Positions 17,276-26,347 of a stretch of DNA of 64,000 nucleotides are shown piece after piece; the first letter of the stretch is position 1; each line of letters opens with the position of its first letter. The notes under the pieces were generated by a model that was given only the letters and a program-made list of their open reading frames with translations, was not told the origin of the DNA and did no database searches. Origin of the DNA: DSWT01 sp035373625 (GTDB lineage: Bacteria > Chloroflexota > Anaerolineae > B4-G1 > SLSP01); assembly GCA_035373625.1 (NCBI GenBank), contig DAOSNS010000002.1, positions 62,001 to 126,000 on the forward strand, read 5' to 3'. A program made the position numbers and the translations under genes.

Positions 17276-17862
17276 GCAACGCGGATCTGGCGATCCGCTC
17301 GAAGCTAGTTGAGCAACGCGGATCTGNNNNNNNNNNNNNNNNNNNNNNNNNNNNNNNNNNNNNNNNNNNNNNNNNNNNNNNNNNNNNNNNNNNNNNNNNN
17401 NNNNNNNNNNNNNNNNNNNNNNNNNNGGCGATCCGCTCGAAGCTAGTTGAGCAACGCGGATCTGGCGATCCGCTCGAAGCTGGTTGAGCCAACGCGGATC
17501 TGGCGATCCGCTCGAAGCTGGTTGAGCAACGCGGATCTGGCGATCCGCTCGAAGCTAGTTGAGCCAACGCGGATCTGGCGATCCGCTCGAAGCTAGTTGA
17601 GCCAACGCGGATCTGGCGATCCGCTCGAAGCTGGTTGAGCCAACGCGGATCTGGCGATCCGCTCGAAGCTGGTTGAGCAACGCGGATCTGGCGATCCGCT
17701 CGAAGCTGGTTGAGCAACGCGGATCCGGCGATCCGCTCGAAGCTGGTTGAGCAACGCGGATCTGGCGATCCGCTCGAAGCTGGTTGAGCAACGCGGATCC
17801 GGCGATCCGCTCGAAGCTGGTTGAGCAACGCGGATCTGGCGATCCGCTCGAAGCTGGTTGAA
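17236..17862. repeat. 37-bp tandem hairpin-repeat array (about 15 visible copies)
   Basis: Units of 37 or 38 bp abut head to tail with no spacers. Each contains the perfect stem GCGGATC / GATCCGC around the loop TGGC, followed by CTCGAAGCT(A/G)GTTGAG. Variation is limited to A/G before GTTGAG, C or CC in GAGC(C)AACG, and T/C in GGATCTGG. Thirteen complete and two gap-truncated copies are visible. One diverged copy pair occurs at 47276-47323. It is too regular and spacer-free for CRISPR. Confidence 0.95.
17327..17426. other. Assembly gap of 100 N
   Basis: Exactly 100 N within the repeat array, the usual placeholder for a gap of unknown size. The true copy number of the array is therefore unknown. 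Confidence 0.98.
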
Positions 17863-17866
17863 GTCA

Positions 17867-17894
17867 TTGTAACGTCGCGATTGTGTGGTAAAAT
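17867..17894 (+). promoter_or_regulatory. Promoter of the glmS ribozyme-glmS transcript
   Basis: TTGTAA, 16-nt spacer, TAAAAT with TG one base upstream (extended -10). The start would be near 17901, about 60 nt before the ribozyme cleavage site. Confidence 0.5.
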
Positions 17895-17949
17895 GTGAAT
17901 GTTTCAACAATCTTGCAGGGAGGTGATGCCTATCGAGAAATGTGCGTAA

Positions 17950-18166
17950 CTGTCGGGACGCAAGCGCCAGACCCGGTCTGACCGGGTGACGAGGCGGCGG
18001 TTTATCGAACATATCTGGCCTGTGCCGGATTTTCGGCGGGTACCGCCAGGGGAACAGCCTTCCCCTCTCCGATGTCCCCCAAAAATTGAGAAAGCCGCAT
18101 CACAAAACCGTTGGGCAACCGGCGGGACAAAAGTGCGGCAAGGCTGCCCCACCATCTACGGGTGGG
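17950..18166 (+). ncRNA. glmS ribozyme (glucosamine-6-phosphate-activated)
   Basis: The conserved core of the glmS ribozyme is present in order. A|GCGCCAG has its cleavage point between 17963 and 17964. P1 is ACCCGG/CCGGGT (17971-17976 with 17982-17987). TGACGAGG is followed by GGCGGT (17996-18001) pairing with ACCGCC (18042-18047); between them lie TTTATCGA and TTTTCGGCGG. A GGGGAA/TTCCCC hairpin and P4 GCCGCA/TGCGGC (18094-18099 with 18134-18139) follow. An extra ATCTGGC/GCCGGAT hairpin (18013-18030) is inserted between ATCGAA and TTTTCGG. It lies about 155 nt upstream of glmS and should cleave the mRNA when GlcN6P is abundant. Confidence 0.92.
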
Positions 18167-18177
18167 TGTCTATTCCT

Positions 18178-18232
18178 GTTGCTAGTTGTCAGTTCTCAGT
18201 TGTCAGCTATTGGCTGTTAGCTGCCAGTTGGT
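18178..18232. repeat. CAGTT-type repeat in the glmS leader
   Basis: Five or six imperfect units such as GTTGTCAGTTCTCA, GTTGTCAGCTATT and GCTGTTAGCTGCCAGTT lie between the ribozyme and the glmS ribosome-binding site. Confidence 0.6.
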
Positions 18233-18321
18233 AACGCATGTCAATGGGCATGGCGTGTTCTGCGCGTGTTGCTTGCGCAATGCGTTATTTCATGGGTTGG
18301 CATTTTGCCAGGAGGTGAACT

Positions 18322-20166
18322 ATGTGTGGCATTGTTGGGTATGTCGGGCCGCGACAGGCGGCGCCGATTGTGTTGGGGGGATTGAAAAAGCTGGAATATC
18401 GCGGCTATGACTCCGCCGGCATCGCCGTTCTACACGCCAATGGCGACATTGAGGTCGAACGCGCCGTCGGCAAGCTGAGCAATCTGCAAGAGCGGCTATA
18501 TCAAAAGCCGCTCATCGGTACAATTGGGATTGGACACACGCGCTGGGCCACCCACGGTGGTGTGACGGAATTCAACGCCCACCCGCATGTCGGGCGAAAC
18601 GGACGGGTGGCCGTCGTCCACAACGGCATCATCGAAAATTACGCCGAACTGCGCCAGGAGATGACCGCTGAAGGGATCGCTTTCAACTCTGAAACCGATA
18701 CCGAAGTGGCAGCGCATCTGGTGGATGGTTATCTGGCCGGAGGGGCCGACCTGCTAACGGCAGTGCGACGCGCCTTGCCGTCCATCCAGGGGGCCAGTGC
18801 CTTTGTCTTTCTCAGCCCTCAGGAGCCGGAGAGTCTGGTGGTGGCACGCCTGGGGAACGCCGGCGGGATCGTGGTAGGGATCGGCGACGGCGAGATGTTC
18901 GTCGCTTCGGACATCCCGGCGATCCTCGAGTACACCCGCAACGTCATCTTTCTGGAAAATCGGCAGATGGCGCGTGTTAACCGTGATGGCGTCGAGATCT
19001 TCACTTTCGATGGTACGCCGGTTCAGATGCGGGTTCACACTATCCCCTGGGATCCGGTATCGGCAGAAAAAGGCCCCTATCGCCACTTTATGCAGAAGGA
19101 GATTTCGGAGCAGCCCCGCGCGATCACCGATACGATTCGCGGGCGTGTGGATTTTCACCGTGGGCGTGTGGTGCTCGACAGTGTGCCGCTCACACCGGCC
19201 GAAGCGCAGAAGCTGGACCGGGTCATCATCGCGGCATGCGGCTCTTCCTACCATGCCGGACTGGTCGGGAAGTTTATGATCGAAACGCTGGCGCGCTTGC
19301 CGGTCGAGGTGGATTACGGTTCAGAGTTCCGCTACCGCAATCCGCTGATCACACCGACGACGGCGCTGCTGGCGATCACCCAGTCCGGCGAAACGGTGGA
19401 CACGCTGGCTGCCATGGAAGCCGGACGTGAGCATGGCGCCAGGTTATGGTCCATCGTCAACGTCATTGGCAGTCAGGCGCATCGTCTGGCCGATGGGCAT
19501 ATCCTCATGCAGGCCGGCCTGGAGATCGGCGTGGCGACGACGAAGGCGTTCACGGCGAGCCTGGTGGACCTGTACCTGCTGGCGTTGCACCTGGGGCAAT
19601 TGCGTGAGACGCTTCCTGCGGAGGTACTGCGACGCGCGGTGAATGATCTGGCCCGTCTGCCTGATCTGGTCGGGCGCGTTTCGGAGCCGTTGCCGATCTA
19701 CGACGAGCTGGCCGAGATTTTCTTCAAACGCGAGCACTTTCTCTTCCTGGGGCGCGGTCTCAACTATCCGGTGGCGCTGGAAGGTGCGCTCAAACTCAAG
19801 GAGATTTCCTACATTCATGCGGAAGGCTATCCCGCCGGTGAAATGAAGCACGGTCCCATCGCGCTCATTGATGAGGCCATGCCCGTGGTGACGGTTGCTT
19901 CGCGCGACACCGTCTACGAGAAGATGATCAGCCAGATGGAGCAGGTGAAAGCGCGCAGCGGGACCGTCATCGGCCTGCTGCAAGAAGGTGATGAAGTGGC
20001 GCGCGGCAAAGCGGATTACGTGCTCGAAGTGCCCGTTGCGCCGCAATTTCTCTCCCCGGTGCTCAACATCATCCCGTTGCAGTGGTTGGCCTACGCCATG
20101 GCCGTCCGTCGTGGGGCGGATGTGGATCAGCCGCGCAATCTGGCGAAGAGTGTGACGGTGGAATAG
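18322..20166 (+). CDS. glmS: Glutamine-fructose-6-phosphate aminotransferase (isomerising)
   Basis: A 614-residue enzyme that makes glucosamine-6-phosphate for peptidoglycan and glycans. Cys2 of MCGIVGYVG is the N-terminal nucleophile of the class II glutaminase domain. Two SIS domains follow (first near 290-430 with AACGSSYHAG and TQSGETVDT, second near 460-600), and the C-terminus ends in PRNLAKSVTVE. AGGAGGTGA precedes the ATG. Its mRNA carries a glmS ribozyme upstream, so expression is expected to fall when the product accumulates. Confidence 0.98.
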   Translation: MCGIVGYVGPRQAAPIVLGGLKKLEYRGYDSAGIAVLHANGDIEVERAVGKLSNLQERLYQKPLIGTIGIGHTRWATHGGVTEFNAHPHVGRNGRVAVVHNGIIENYAELRQEMTAEGIAFNSETDTEVAAHLVDGYLAGGADLLTAVRRALPSIQGASAFVFLSPQEPESLVVARLGNAGGIVVGIGDGEMFVASDIPAILEYTRNVIFLENRQMARVNRDGVEIFTFDGTPVQMRVHTIPWDPVSAEKGPYRHFMQKEISEQPRAITDTIRGRVDFHRGRVVLDSVPLTPAEAQKLDRVIIAACGSSYHAGLVGKFMIETLARLPVEVDYGSEFRYRNPLITPTTALLAITQSGETVDTLAAMEAGREHGARLWSIVNVIGSQAHRLADGHILMQAGLEIGVATTKAFTASLVDLYLLALHLGQLRETLPAEVLRRAVNDLARLPDLVGRVSEPLPIYDELAEIFFKREHFLFLGRGLNYPVALEGALKLKEISYIHAEGYPAGEMKHGPIALIDEAMPVVTVASRDTVYEKMISQMEQVKARSGTVIGLLQEGDEVARGKADYVLEVPVAPQFLSPVLNIIPLQWLAYAMAVRRGADVDQPRNLAKSVTVE

Positions 20167-20172
20167 TGAACA

Positions 20173-20214
20173 ACAGACCTGACGGGTTTTCCAAAACCTG
20201 TCAGGTCTGTTTTG
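20173..20214 (+). terminator. Terminator after glmS, in the convergent gap
   Basis: A long stem ACAGACCTGAC / GTCAGGTCTGT extended by GGTTTT/AAAACC is followed by TTTTGAT. It stands between glmS and the convergent pmbA-like gene. Confidence 0.88.
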
Positions 20215-20216
20215 AT

Positions 20217-21602
20217 CTAATAAGACGAATTGGAGTGTGAAATCTCTATGCCGTTGATCTGCATCAGTGCCGGCACGATGATCGCCTGTGGGTTGCGTGC
20301 GCCGTAGCTTGAAGATGTATTGACGACGACTTGTGCCGGCGAGAGCCAGTTCACCCTGTCACCGAAGAGGTCGAGCAGGCTTTGCGTCAGGCGCACATTG
20401 TAGGGCACAGCCACGGTGCCGTCACGCTTCAACAGCAACGTGCCAAAACGTGAACTGCCGGTGATCACACCTTTGGAAGGGTTCACGATGTTCATATAGT
20501 GCAGGTAGGGGATGTAGAGGATGTCGTCCTCGCGCGGCATGGCGACCAGCTCCGGCAGGGTGTTTGCTGTGCCGTTGCCGCCTTGCATGACCATGCTGAT
20601 GTGCGGTACGGTGTGGCCGGTAGGCTGCGCGCCGAACTCATCGGCATCGTCCTGAGACCAGATAAAGCCCTGGAATACCCCGTCAACAAAGATGGGGAAC
20701 GGCCGGCGCGGCATACCCATCAAGTCACGCCGGAACGGGAAGGTCTCGTTGCGTGTGGGATCGTCCGTCAGGGTAAAGTGGGGGGATAAAACGCGCTGCC
20801 CGACCTGTGCCTCGCTCAGACACGAGTAACCGCGTTTCATCAAGCCTCCGTTGTAGCCGATATAGCTGAAAAACTCCAGCAATTCGGCGATGGCCGCCGG
20901 GCCGAAAACGATGTCATACATCCCCAGTGGCAATTGTTGCGGTGTGTCATGGCGGTAGTGGTCCACCAGGAACGCCAGATCGCGCTGTAGCGCAGCGGGA
21001 TTCAGATCACCTTTCTGCTGTGCGGATTGCCCGGCGCTCACTTCCCATTTAAGCATTGTGTGCGACAGTACGATGTTGATCTGCGCATCTGAAGTCTTGA
21101 AATATTGCGTATGCTCCGAGCGGGTGTTGATCTGAGCGAGGGTGTTCGCGCCGCACGAGAAAATGCCCGAAAGGCGAATTTCATCCGTCTCCAACCCGGC
21201 CGCCGCCTGATTGAAAAATGCCAGACGCTCTTGATTGCTGAGCGTCGCCAGGGCGGGATCATAGGCACTCTCATCACTGAAGGACTCGGCGTACACCGGG
21301 ATGGTCGGTTGATAATTCAAGGGTTGGGCATGCTGTACCATCTCGGCGGCAATGTCTACGCCGCGTCGCATTTCATCCAGCTTGTCCAGCGCGGTGATCA
21401 TCCCATAGCTGGCGCGTTGCCGATCGCGGTAGGCAGTGATCTCCAGGCGGATGAGGTGCTCGTTGGTATTCAAAGAAATGGCCGAGTTGGCAAAGCGCAT
21501 CAGGTAACTGTCTTCTTCGTGGTAGAGGAACGTGGCTTCCACGCCTTTCGCCAGGGCGTAAGCGCGTAAGTCATGCAGGGTGGCTAAAATGCGATCTTTC
21601 AC
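20217..21602 (-). CDS. TldE/PmbA-type subunit of a TldD/TldE metallopeptidase pair
   Basis: A 461-residue PmbA_TldD protein without the HExxxH metal site, as expected for the non-catalytic partner. Family landmarks are the central MYDIVFGP strand, the FPIFVDGVFQGFIWSQ region and the C-terminal NVRLTQSLLDLFG. TldD/TldE complexes cut unfolded peptides or leader peptides of modified natural products. I chose the GTG at 21602, which has AGGAG 7 nt upstream and starts 2 nt after the tldD stop. Confidence 0.88.
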   Translation of the reverse strand: MKDRILATLHDLRAYALAKGVEATFLYHEEDSYLMRFANSAISLNTNEHLIRLEITAYRDRQRASYGMITALDKLDEMRRGVDIAAEMVQHAQPLNYQPTIPVYAESFSDESAYDPALATLSNQERLAFFNQAAAGLETDEIRLSGIFSCGANTLAQINTRSEHTQYFKTSDAQINIVLSHTMLKWEVSAGQSAQQKGDLNPAALQRDLAFLVDHYRHDTPQQLPLGMYDIVFGPAAIAELLEFFSYIGYNGGLMKRGYSCLSEAQVGQRVLSPHFTLTDDPTRNETFPFRRDLMGMPRRPFPIFVDGVFQGFIWSQDDADEFGAQPTGHTVPHISMVMQGGNGTANTLPELVAMPREDDILYIPYLHYMNIVNPSKGVITGSSRFGTLLLKRDGTVAVPYNVRLTQSLLDLFGDRVNWLSPAQVVVNTSSSYGARNPQAIIVPALMQINGIEISHSNSSY

Positions 21603-21604
21603 GG

Positions 21605-23059
21605 TTATTCTCCTATCCTCACATGGTCGAAACGGCATACCGGAACCCCATGGCCTAGTTGCATAATCTGGTTGGGCTGCCCTTTGCCACAGTTGGAAAC
21701 GTAGCGCACTTCCCAGGTAGAGGCATCGCCCACTGCCGACAGCGAGTTGTAGAAGGGGATGGTCTCGCCCTGGTAGGTGGCATTTTTGACTACCCGTGTG
21801 ACCTGCCCATCTTCCACCAACCAGCCGATCTCGGTAGCGAAGTGAAACTGCTCGCGGTTGGAGCCGATGGACCAGCTTTTGTCGCCGTCCAGCACAATCC
21901 CTCGTTCGGTGTTGCGGATGATGTCATCCAGCGTGCCGTCGTTGCCGGGATCAACGTTGATGTTGGTCATGCGCTCGATAGGCACGCGGTAGAACGCGGT
22001 GGCGCGGTTAGCGCCGCTGCTGCCCTCAAAAATGATCCTACCGGCGCGCGCGTTAGCTTCCTCGACCATTTGACGCCCGGTGATGGCGCCCACAAGCAGC
22101 CCTTTGTCAATTAGCAGATTGTTTTGAGCGGGGACGCCGTCATCATCGTAGCCAAAGCTGCCGGGGCTGTTGGGGATGGTTGCGTCCGCACGAACCGTCA
22201 GTTTTTCCGAGCCATAGCGCAGTGTGCCGAAATCGCTGAGGCGGACGAACGACCCACCGGCGAAGGCCAGCTCGTAGCCCAGAATGCGGTCCAGCTCCAG
22301 GGCGTGGCCGATCGTCTCGTGTGTTTGCAGGAACATAATGCCGGGCAGCAGGATGACCGAACGTACATCTTTGGGACAATCCTCGGCTGCCAGCACCTCA
22401 TTCATCTCGCGCACAATGCGCTCGGCATTGGCATTGAACACATCCATATCGAGGGTTTCCCATCCACGGGTGTCGCCCAGGCGCGGTGGACTGTACTTGC
22501 GTGAGTGCATCTGACCTTGTGCGTCCAGACCGGCCACTTCGATCGAAGGAAAGACCTCGACGATGATCTTTTCGATTTCGCTGCCCTCCGAATCCATAAA
22601 GACGACCTGCTTGCGGATGAAGGTCAACGCGCAGACCCGTTGAAAGACGCCCGGCTGGTTCAGCTTTTGATCCATCGCTTGCAGGAAGGCCACTTTTTCG
22701 GACAGCGGCACGGTAAAGGGATCAATCTTGTTGGGGCTTCTGAAGGTGGCCTGGATGGCATCCTTTTCGGCCAGGCGCACGGGGAAGGTGACCCGTTCGG
22801 CGGCGACGCGGGCATTGTCGAATGCCTTATCGAACAATGCCGTGAGGTTGCTGAGGTCGGAGGCCGCCGAGAAACCCCAGGCCCCTTTGTATAGCACCCG
22901 CACGCCGACGCCGCTTTCGCGCGTGGCGGTGGCTTCCTTGAGATTGCCGTTCCACATCAGCAGTTCGTTGGTTTCCTCGAAGGGATACCAGCGCGCATCT
23001 ACGTACAACGCACCGGCATCTCGAAGACGTGCAATCTGTTCTTTTAATTGTTTGTGCAT
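21605..23059 (-). CDS. tldD: TldD-type metallopeptidase
   Basis: A 484-residue protease with the zinc site HETIGH at 247-252 and the third ligand region VSNCGKGQPNQ near residue 463. It forms the active half of a TldD/TldE heterodimer with the next gene. Two ATGs (23065 and 23059) are in frame; the second is preferred because the AGGAG lies directly against the first and 6 nt from the second. No peptide-modification gene cluster is adjacent, so a general peptidase role is as likely as leader-peptide removal. Confidence 0.92.
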   Translation of the reverse strand: MHKQLKEQIARLRDAGALYVDARWYPFEETNELLMWNGNLKEATATRESGVGVRVLYKGAWGFSAASDLSNLTALFDKAFDNARVAAERVTFPVRLAEKDAIQATFRSPNKIDPFTVPLSEKVAFLQAMDQKLNQPGVFQRVCALTFIRKQVVFMDSEGSEIEKIIVEVFPSIEVAGLDAQGQMHSRKYSPPRLGDTRGWETLDMDVFNANAERIVREMNEVLAAEDCPKDVRSVILLPGIMFLQTHETIGHALELDRILGYELAFAGGSFVRLSDFGTLRYGSEKLTVRADATIPNSPGSFGYDDDGVPAQNNLLIDKGLLVGAITGRQMVEEANARAGRIIFEGSSGANRATAFYRVPIERMTNINVDPGNDGTLDDIIRNTERGIVLDGDKSWSIGSNREQFHFATEIGWLVEDGQVTRVVKNATYQGETIPFYNSLSAVGDASTWEVRYVSNCGKGQPNQIMQLGHGVPVCRFDHVRIGE

Positions 23060-23244
23060 GTTCATCTCCTTACTTGCGACTTTACAGCGTCATGATACCA
23101 CATATTTTGTTCGATTGTTATGTGTTTTATCCTCTTTTGGGTAGGATTTTCTGGATGGATAGTTCCCCTCGTGCTGTCTGTTGTGCCGCTAAAGCGGTAT
23201 CTTTAGTGGGGTGTGCCCCACCACATCCCCCTCTTTCCCTGGCC

Positions 23245-23270
23245 TTTAGGCCATATTCAGTTGCCGGAAG
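23245..23270. repeat. Dispersed 26-bp word, copy 1
   Basis: TTTAGGCCATATTCAGTTGC followed by CGGAAG; an identical run occurs at about 47189-47214. Both copies are intergenic. Confidence 0.85.
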
Positions 23271-23395
23271 CTCTATAAGTTTGGGAAAGTTGCGCGGATT
23301 GGCGACCGATGTATATTGGGGTAGGGGCAAGGCACCCCCGCGGACATCCATTTATGTGCAGAGGCGTGAGGATGCAGAAGCTTATGGCTGAGAAG

Positions 23396-23425
23396 ACACT
23401 ACAAGACTATCAAACTAACGACTAA
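23396..23425. repeat. GACTATC-type leader repeat
   Basis: GACTATCAAACTAACGACTA lies about 15 nt before the sucrose phosphorylase ATG. It matches, with one difference, the coding-strand leader of the symporter at 8681. Confidence 0.7.
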
Positions 23426-23440
23426 ACAGGGAGACATAGA

Positions 23441-24916
23441 ATGAAACCACTGGCAGTTCGCAACCAGGCACAGCTTATTACCTACCCGGATTCGCTGGGG
23501 GGTGACTTGTCCGCGCTGTACGGCACCCTCACCGGCCCGCTCGCCGGACTGTTCGGCGGCGTTCACATTCTGCCGTTTTATCCCTCGTCGGGAGATCGAG
23601 GCTTTGCGCCCATCACCTACCGCGAAGTGGCGCCGCAATTTGGAACGTGGGACGACATCCGCCGCATCGGTGCGGAGTTTGACGTGGCCGCCGATCTGAT
23701 GGTCAACCACATCTCGCGGCGTTCGACCTATTTCCAGGATTTTGCCCGACGTGGACGTGCCTCCGAATACGCCGACCTGTTTATCACGTTGGACAAAGTC
23801 TGGCCCGACGGCAACCCACCGGCCTCCGATGTGGCTCGCATTGCCCTGCGTCGCCCGGAACACCCGTTCACCGATGTCACCATCGAGGAGACGGGCGCCG
23901 TAGAACGCATCTGGGCCACCTTCGGTGGCCGCGATTGGGTGGAGCAGATTGACCTGGATGTGAACTCCCCCAAGACACGGGCGTTGCTTCAGGCGGAACT
24001 GCGCCACCTGCGCGCGCAAAACATCCGCATCGTGCGGCTGGACGCCGTGGGCTATGTCATCAAGAAGGCGGGGACGAGCTGCTTTTTCGTCGAACCGGAG
24101 ATTTACGCTTTCTTCGATTGGCTGCGCGCCTACGCGGACGAGATCGGCCTCACATTGCTGCCCGAAGTCCACGCGCCCTTCGTCACGCAGCGCGCATTGG
24201 CCGATCACGGCTATCCGGTCTACGATTTCATCCTGCCGTTTCTGACGCTCCACACCCTGTTTAATCGCTCAAGCCGCAAATTGTGCGATTACCTGCGGAT
24301 TTGCCCGCGCCAGCAATTTACCACGCTCGATTGTCACGACGGCATCCCCGTCCAGCCTGACCTGGATGGGCTGTTCACTTCAGAGGAAGCACGTCCGGTC
24401 GTAGAGCAGTTGCTTGCGCGCGGCGCGAATCTCACCCGCCTGATGACACCGCCGGCCGCCCATCCCGACTTCGACGCGCATCAGGTGAACATCACCTATT
24501 ACTCCGCGCTCAATGCCGACGATGACGCTTATGTGATTGCGCGGGCCATTCAACTTTTTGCACCGGGCATCCCGCAAATCTACTACGTGGGCTTGTTGGC
24601 AGGTGAAAATGACTATGCGGCGGTCGCGGAAACAGGGGAACGCCGCGCCATCAACCGCCACAACTACACGCTGGACGAGATCGAGGCCGCCGTCCAACGT
24701 CCGGTGGTGCAGCGTCTCTTCCGGCTGATCCGCTTCCGCAACACTTACCCGGCCTTCAACGGCGCGTTCAGCGTGCTGGACACATCCGGGCATGCGTTGG
24801 GGCTGAGGTGGGACCATGGCGACGCCACCTGTACCCTGCATGTGGATTTGAACACGCAGACGGCGCACATTGCCTATCGCAACGAACAGGGCGAATGGGT
24901 GAATGAGCGCATCTAG
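23441..24916 (+). CDS. Sucrose phosphorylase-like GH13_18 enzyme
   Basis: A 491-residue GH13 enzyme of sucrose phosphorylase length. Catalytic residues align well: nucleophile D201 in VRLDAVGY, acid/base E242 in LLPEVHAPF, and D300 in TLDCHDGI; DLMVNHIS (85-92) is the conserved region I. Family members convert sucrose plus phosphate to glucose-1-phosphate and fructose; close relatives use sucrose-6-phosphate or glucosylglycerate instead. GGGAGACATAGA precedes the ATG. No PTS or sucrose regulator lies nearby, so the exact acceptor remains uncertain. Confidence 0.8.
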   Translation: MKPLAVRNQAQLITYPDSLGGDLSALYGTLTGPLAGLFGGVHILPFYPSSGDRGFAPITYREVAPQFGTWDDIRRIGAEFDVAADLMVNHISRRSTYFQDFARRGRASEYADLFITLDKVWPDGNPPASDVARIALRRPEHPFTDVTIEETGAVERIWATFGGRDWVEQIDLDVNSPKTRALLQAELRHLRAQNIRIVRLDAVGYVIKKAGTSCFFVEPEIYAFFDWLRAYADEIGLTLLPEVHAPFVTQRALADHGYPVYDFILPFLTLHTLFNRSSRKLCDYLRICPRQQFTTLDCHDGIPVQPDLDGLFTSEEARPVVEQLLARGANLTRLMTPPAAHPDFDAHQVNITYYSALNADDDAYVIARAIQLFAPGIPQIYYVGLLAGENDYAAVAETGERRAINRHNYTLDEIEAAVQRPVVQRLFRLIRFRNTYPAFNGAFSVLDTSGHALGLRWDHGDATCTLHVDLNTQTAHIAYRNEQGEWVNERI

Positions 24917-24979
24917 GCCCATTGCGACAGGAGGGGCGCGCTCGAACCAGCGGGTTGCCCCGCTCTCTGTGGCTGGCTC

Positions 24980-26251
24980 TCAATCCTGGTAGGGACGCGC
25001 CGACCGTTGTTCGTAAACGCCGTTTTCCTTGAGTTGATTGCTCCAATACACCGAGAAAAACAACAGCATTCCCTCAATTGCCGGCTTCATATAGCCCGGA
25101 TAGCGTTCCGGCCTGGCTAATTTTTGCAGGCGCGCCATATCGAACTGGCCGGTTTCCCCAAGCTGTTTGCCCAATTCAAACAATTGCGCAAATAACTTGC
25201 GGTTTAGGATTTCCGGCATCAAACGCACACTCTCACAGCCGCCTTTGACGATTGTGCCGAGATACGGACAGCCCAGGCGTGTGGCGAGCTTCGCCAGGTA
25301 ACGTTCCACATAGCGCAAGTGCAGCGACTCCGGAAATCCCGACTGCACCAGGAAGCCCAACGGGGGATTGCCGGCCCGTCCACGCAGCGGCTCAAGGGCC
25401 TCGATGAACGCTTTGACGATGCCCGGCATCGCATCGGTATACAGCGGGAATCCCACAAGCACTGCCTCGGCCGCAGCGAACATTTCCCGATAGGACTCAA
25501 GCTCATTCTGGCGTACCAGATGGAACATCTCGGCGGTGCGGTTGCCGGCGGCGGTGAACCCTTGCATCACGTGCTCCAGGAGCAGCGGCGTGTTGCCTTT
25601 TGCGCCGCGCGGCGAACCGTTGAACACGGTCAGGCGTCCCGGTGGGGTGACGCGCACGCCGGGAATGGGGGCAAGCTGCGGGGTGAAGGGCACGCTCCCT
25701 CCGCCGTTCGTTATGGCGTGTACCACATCCGTCACCGGCTGCTCGGTTGTGAGCACAAACTCCATGCGGCTCTTTAAACCCTTTGCCGTGCGGGTGAGGA
25801 TTTCACCCACAATGCGCAAATCTTCCGCATCGGTATCGGCCTCTTTTTCCAGCAACAGCCCGACGCGCGGATAGTGGTCGTAGCGGGGACGGTGGCGCAC
25901 CTCGCCATCGTCTATTAGAAAGTACGGATGAAGCAAAGGGATGGACTTGTCCAACATCTTCTTTAGCATTGCATCGGGGAATCCCAGGCGCAGTGGCGCG
26001 GCCCACAGCGCAAAATCGCTGTTGATGAGCGTGCGGCATACCTCCCGCGAAGCATCACGGGCCACACATTCGCCGGGCGTCTTCACCCAGCAGCCAAAGC
26101 AGCCGACGCAATAGCGGATATCCATCTCGCGCAGCGTGTATGGGGTAACGGTATGACCCTCTGCCGTCAATTGCGCCGCGAGTGTGCTCAGATAAGTCTC
26201 AAAGGTCGTCTGATGAGGATGACTGTTGCCGTTAACAATGGTGATGTTCAT
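24980..26251 (-). CDS. Tandem flavodoxin-fold NAD(P)H-dependent FMN oxidoreductase
   Basis: A 423-residue protein with two flavodoxin-like domains in one chain. The first starts MNITIVNGNSHPHQTT and has the CVGCFGCW motif near 49-56, seen in iron-sulfur flavoprotein/WrbA-like reductases. The second starts near residue 208 with LTVFNGSPRGAKGNT, the usual phosphate-binding loop, and contains AVLVGFPLYTDAMPG. The ATG at 26251 has AAGGAAC upstream; the longer frame would add 19 residues without a ribosome-binding site. The substrate is unknown. Confidence 0.72.
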   Translation of the reverse strand: MNITIVNGNSHPHQTTFETYLSTLAAQLTAEGHTVTPYTLREMDIRYCVGCFGCWVKTPGECVARDASREVCRTLINSDFALWAAPLRLGFPDAMLKKMLDKSIPLLHPYFLIDDGEVRHRPRYDHYPRVGLLLEKEADTDAEDLRIVGEILTRTAKGLKSRMEFVLTTEQPVTDVVHAITNGGGSVPFTPQLAPIPGVRVTPPGRLTVFNGSPRGAKGNTPLLLEHVMQGFTAAGNRTAEMFHLVRQNELESYREMFAAAEAVLVGFPLYTDAMPGIVKAFIEALEPLRGRAGNPPLGFLVQSGFPESLHLRYVERYLAKLATRLGCPYLGTIVKGGCESVRLMPEILNRKLFAQLFELGKQLGETGQFDMARLQKLARPERYPGYMKPAIEGMLLFFSVYWSNQLKENGVYEQRSARPYQD

Positions 26252-26347
26252 TGGTGTTCCTTTCTGAAGATAAATCTGAAAAATAAAAGTACGCTTCAAA
26301 CAGAGCAATTGGCCCAGACAGAGTAGGCTACCCCCTTCGCGAAACTA

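Larger units (their letters stand above)
23060..23440. other. 381-base intergenic region with repeats, no gene
   Basis: This gap between divergent genes holds a GGGGTGTGCCCCACC hairpin-like stretch near 23210, a 26-bp word shared with 47 kb (see 23245-23270), short G-rich stretches, and a GACTATC-type repeat near its right end. I see no open frame with a ribosome-binding site. Confidence 0.6.

Noticed and set aside
17236..17862. CRISPR array
   Set aside because: Units abut directly with no spacers and no cas genes are nearby.
17268..17867. Long minus-strand open frame with repeated FERIARSALLNQLRADR-type peptides
   Set aside because: It is the translation of the 37-bp array. Because 37 is not a multiple of 3 the frame cycles, and it stays open only because the unit lacks stops on that strand. 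It spans the N gap and has no ribosome-binding site.
24947..24964. AGCGGG/CCCGCT hairpin between convergent sucrose phosphorylase and flavodoxin genes as a terminator
   Set aside because: The stem is short and no T run follows on either strand.
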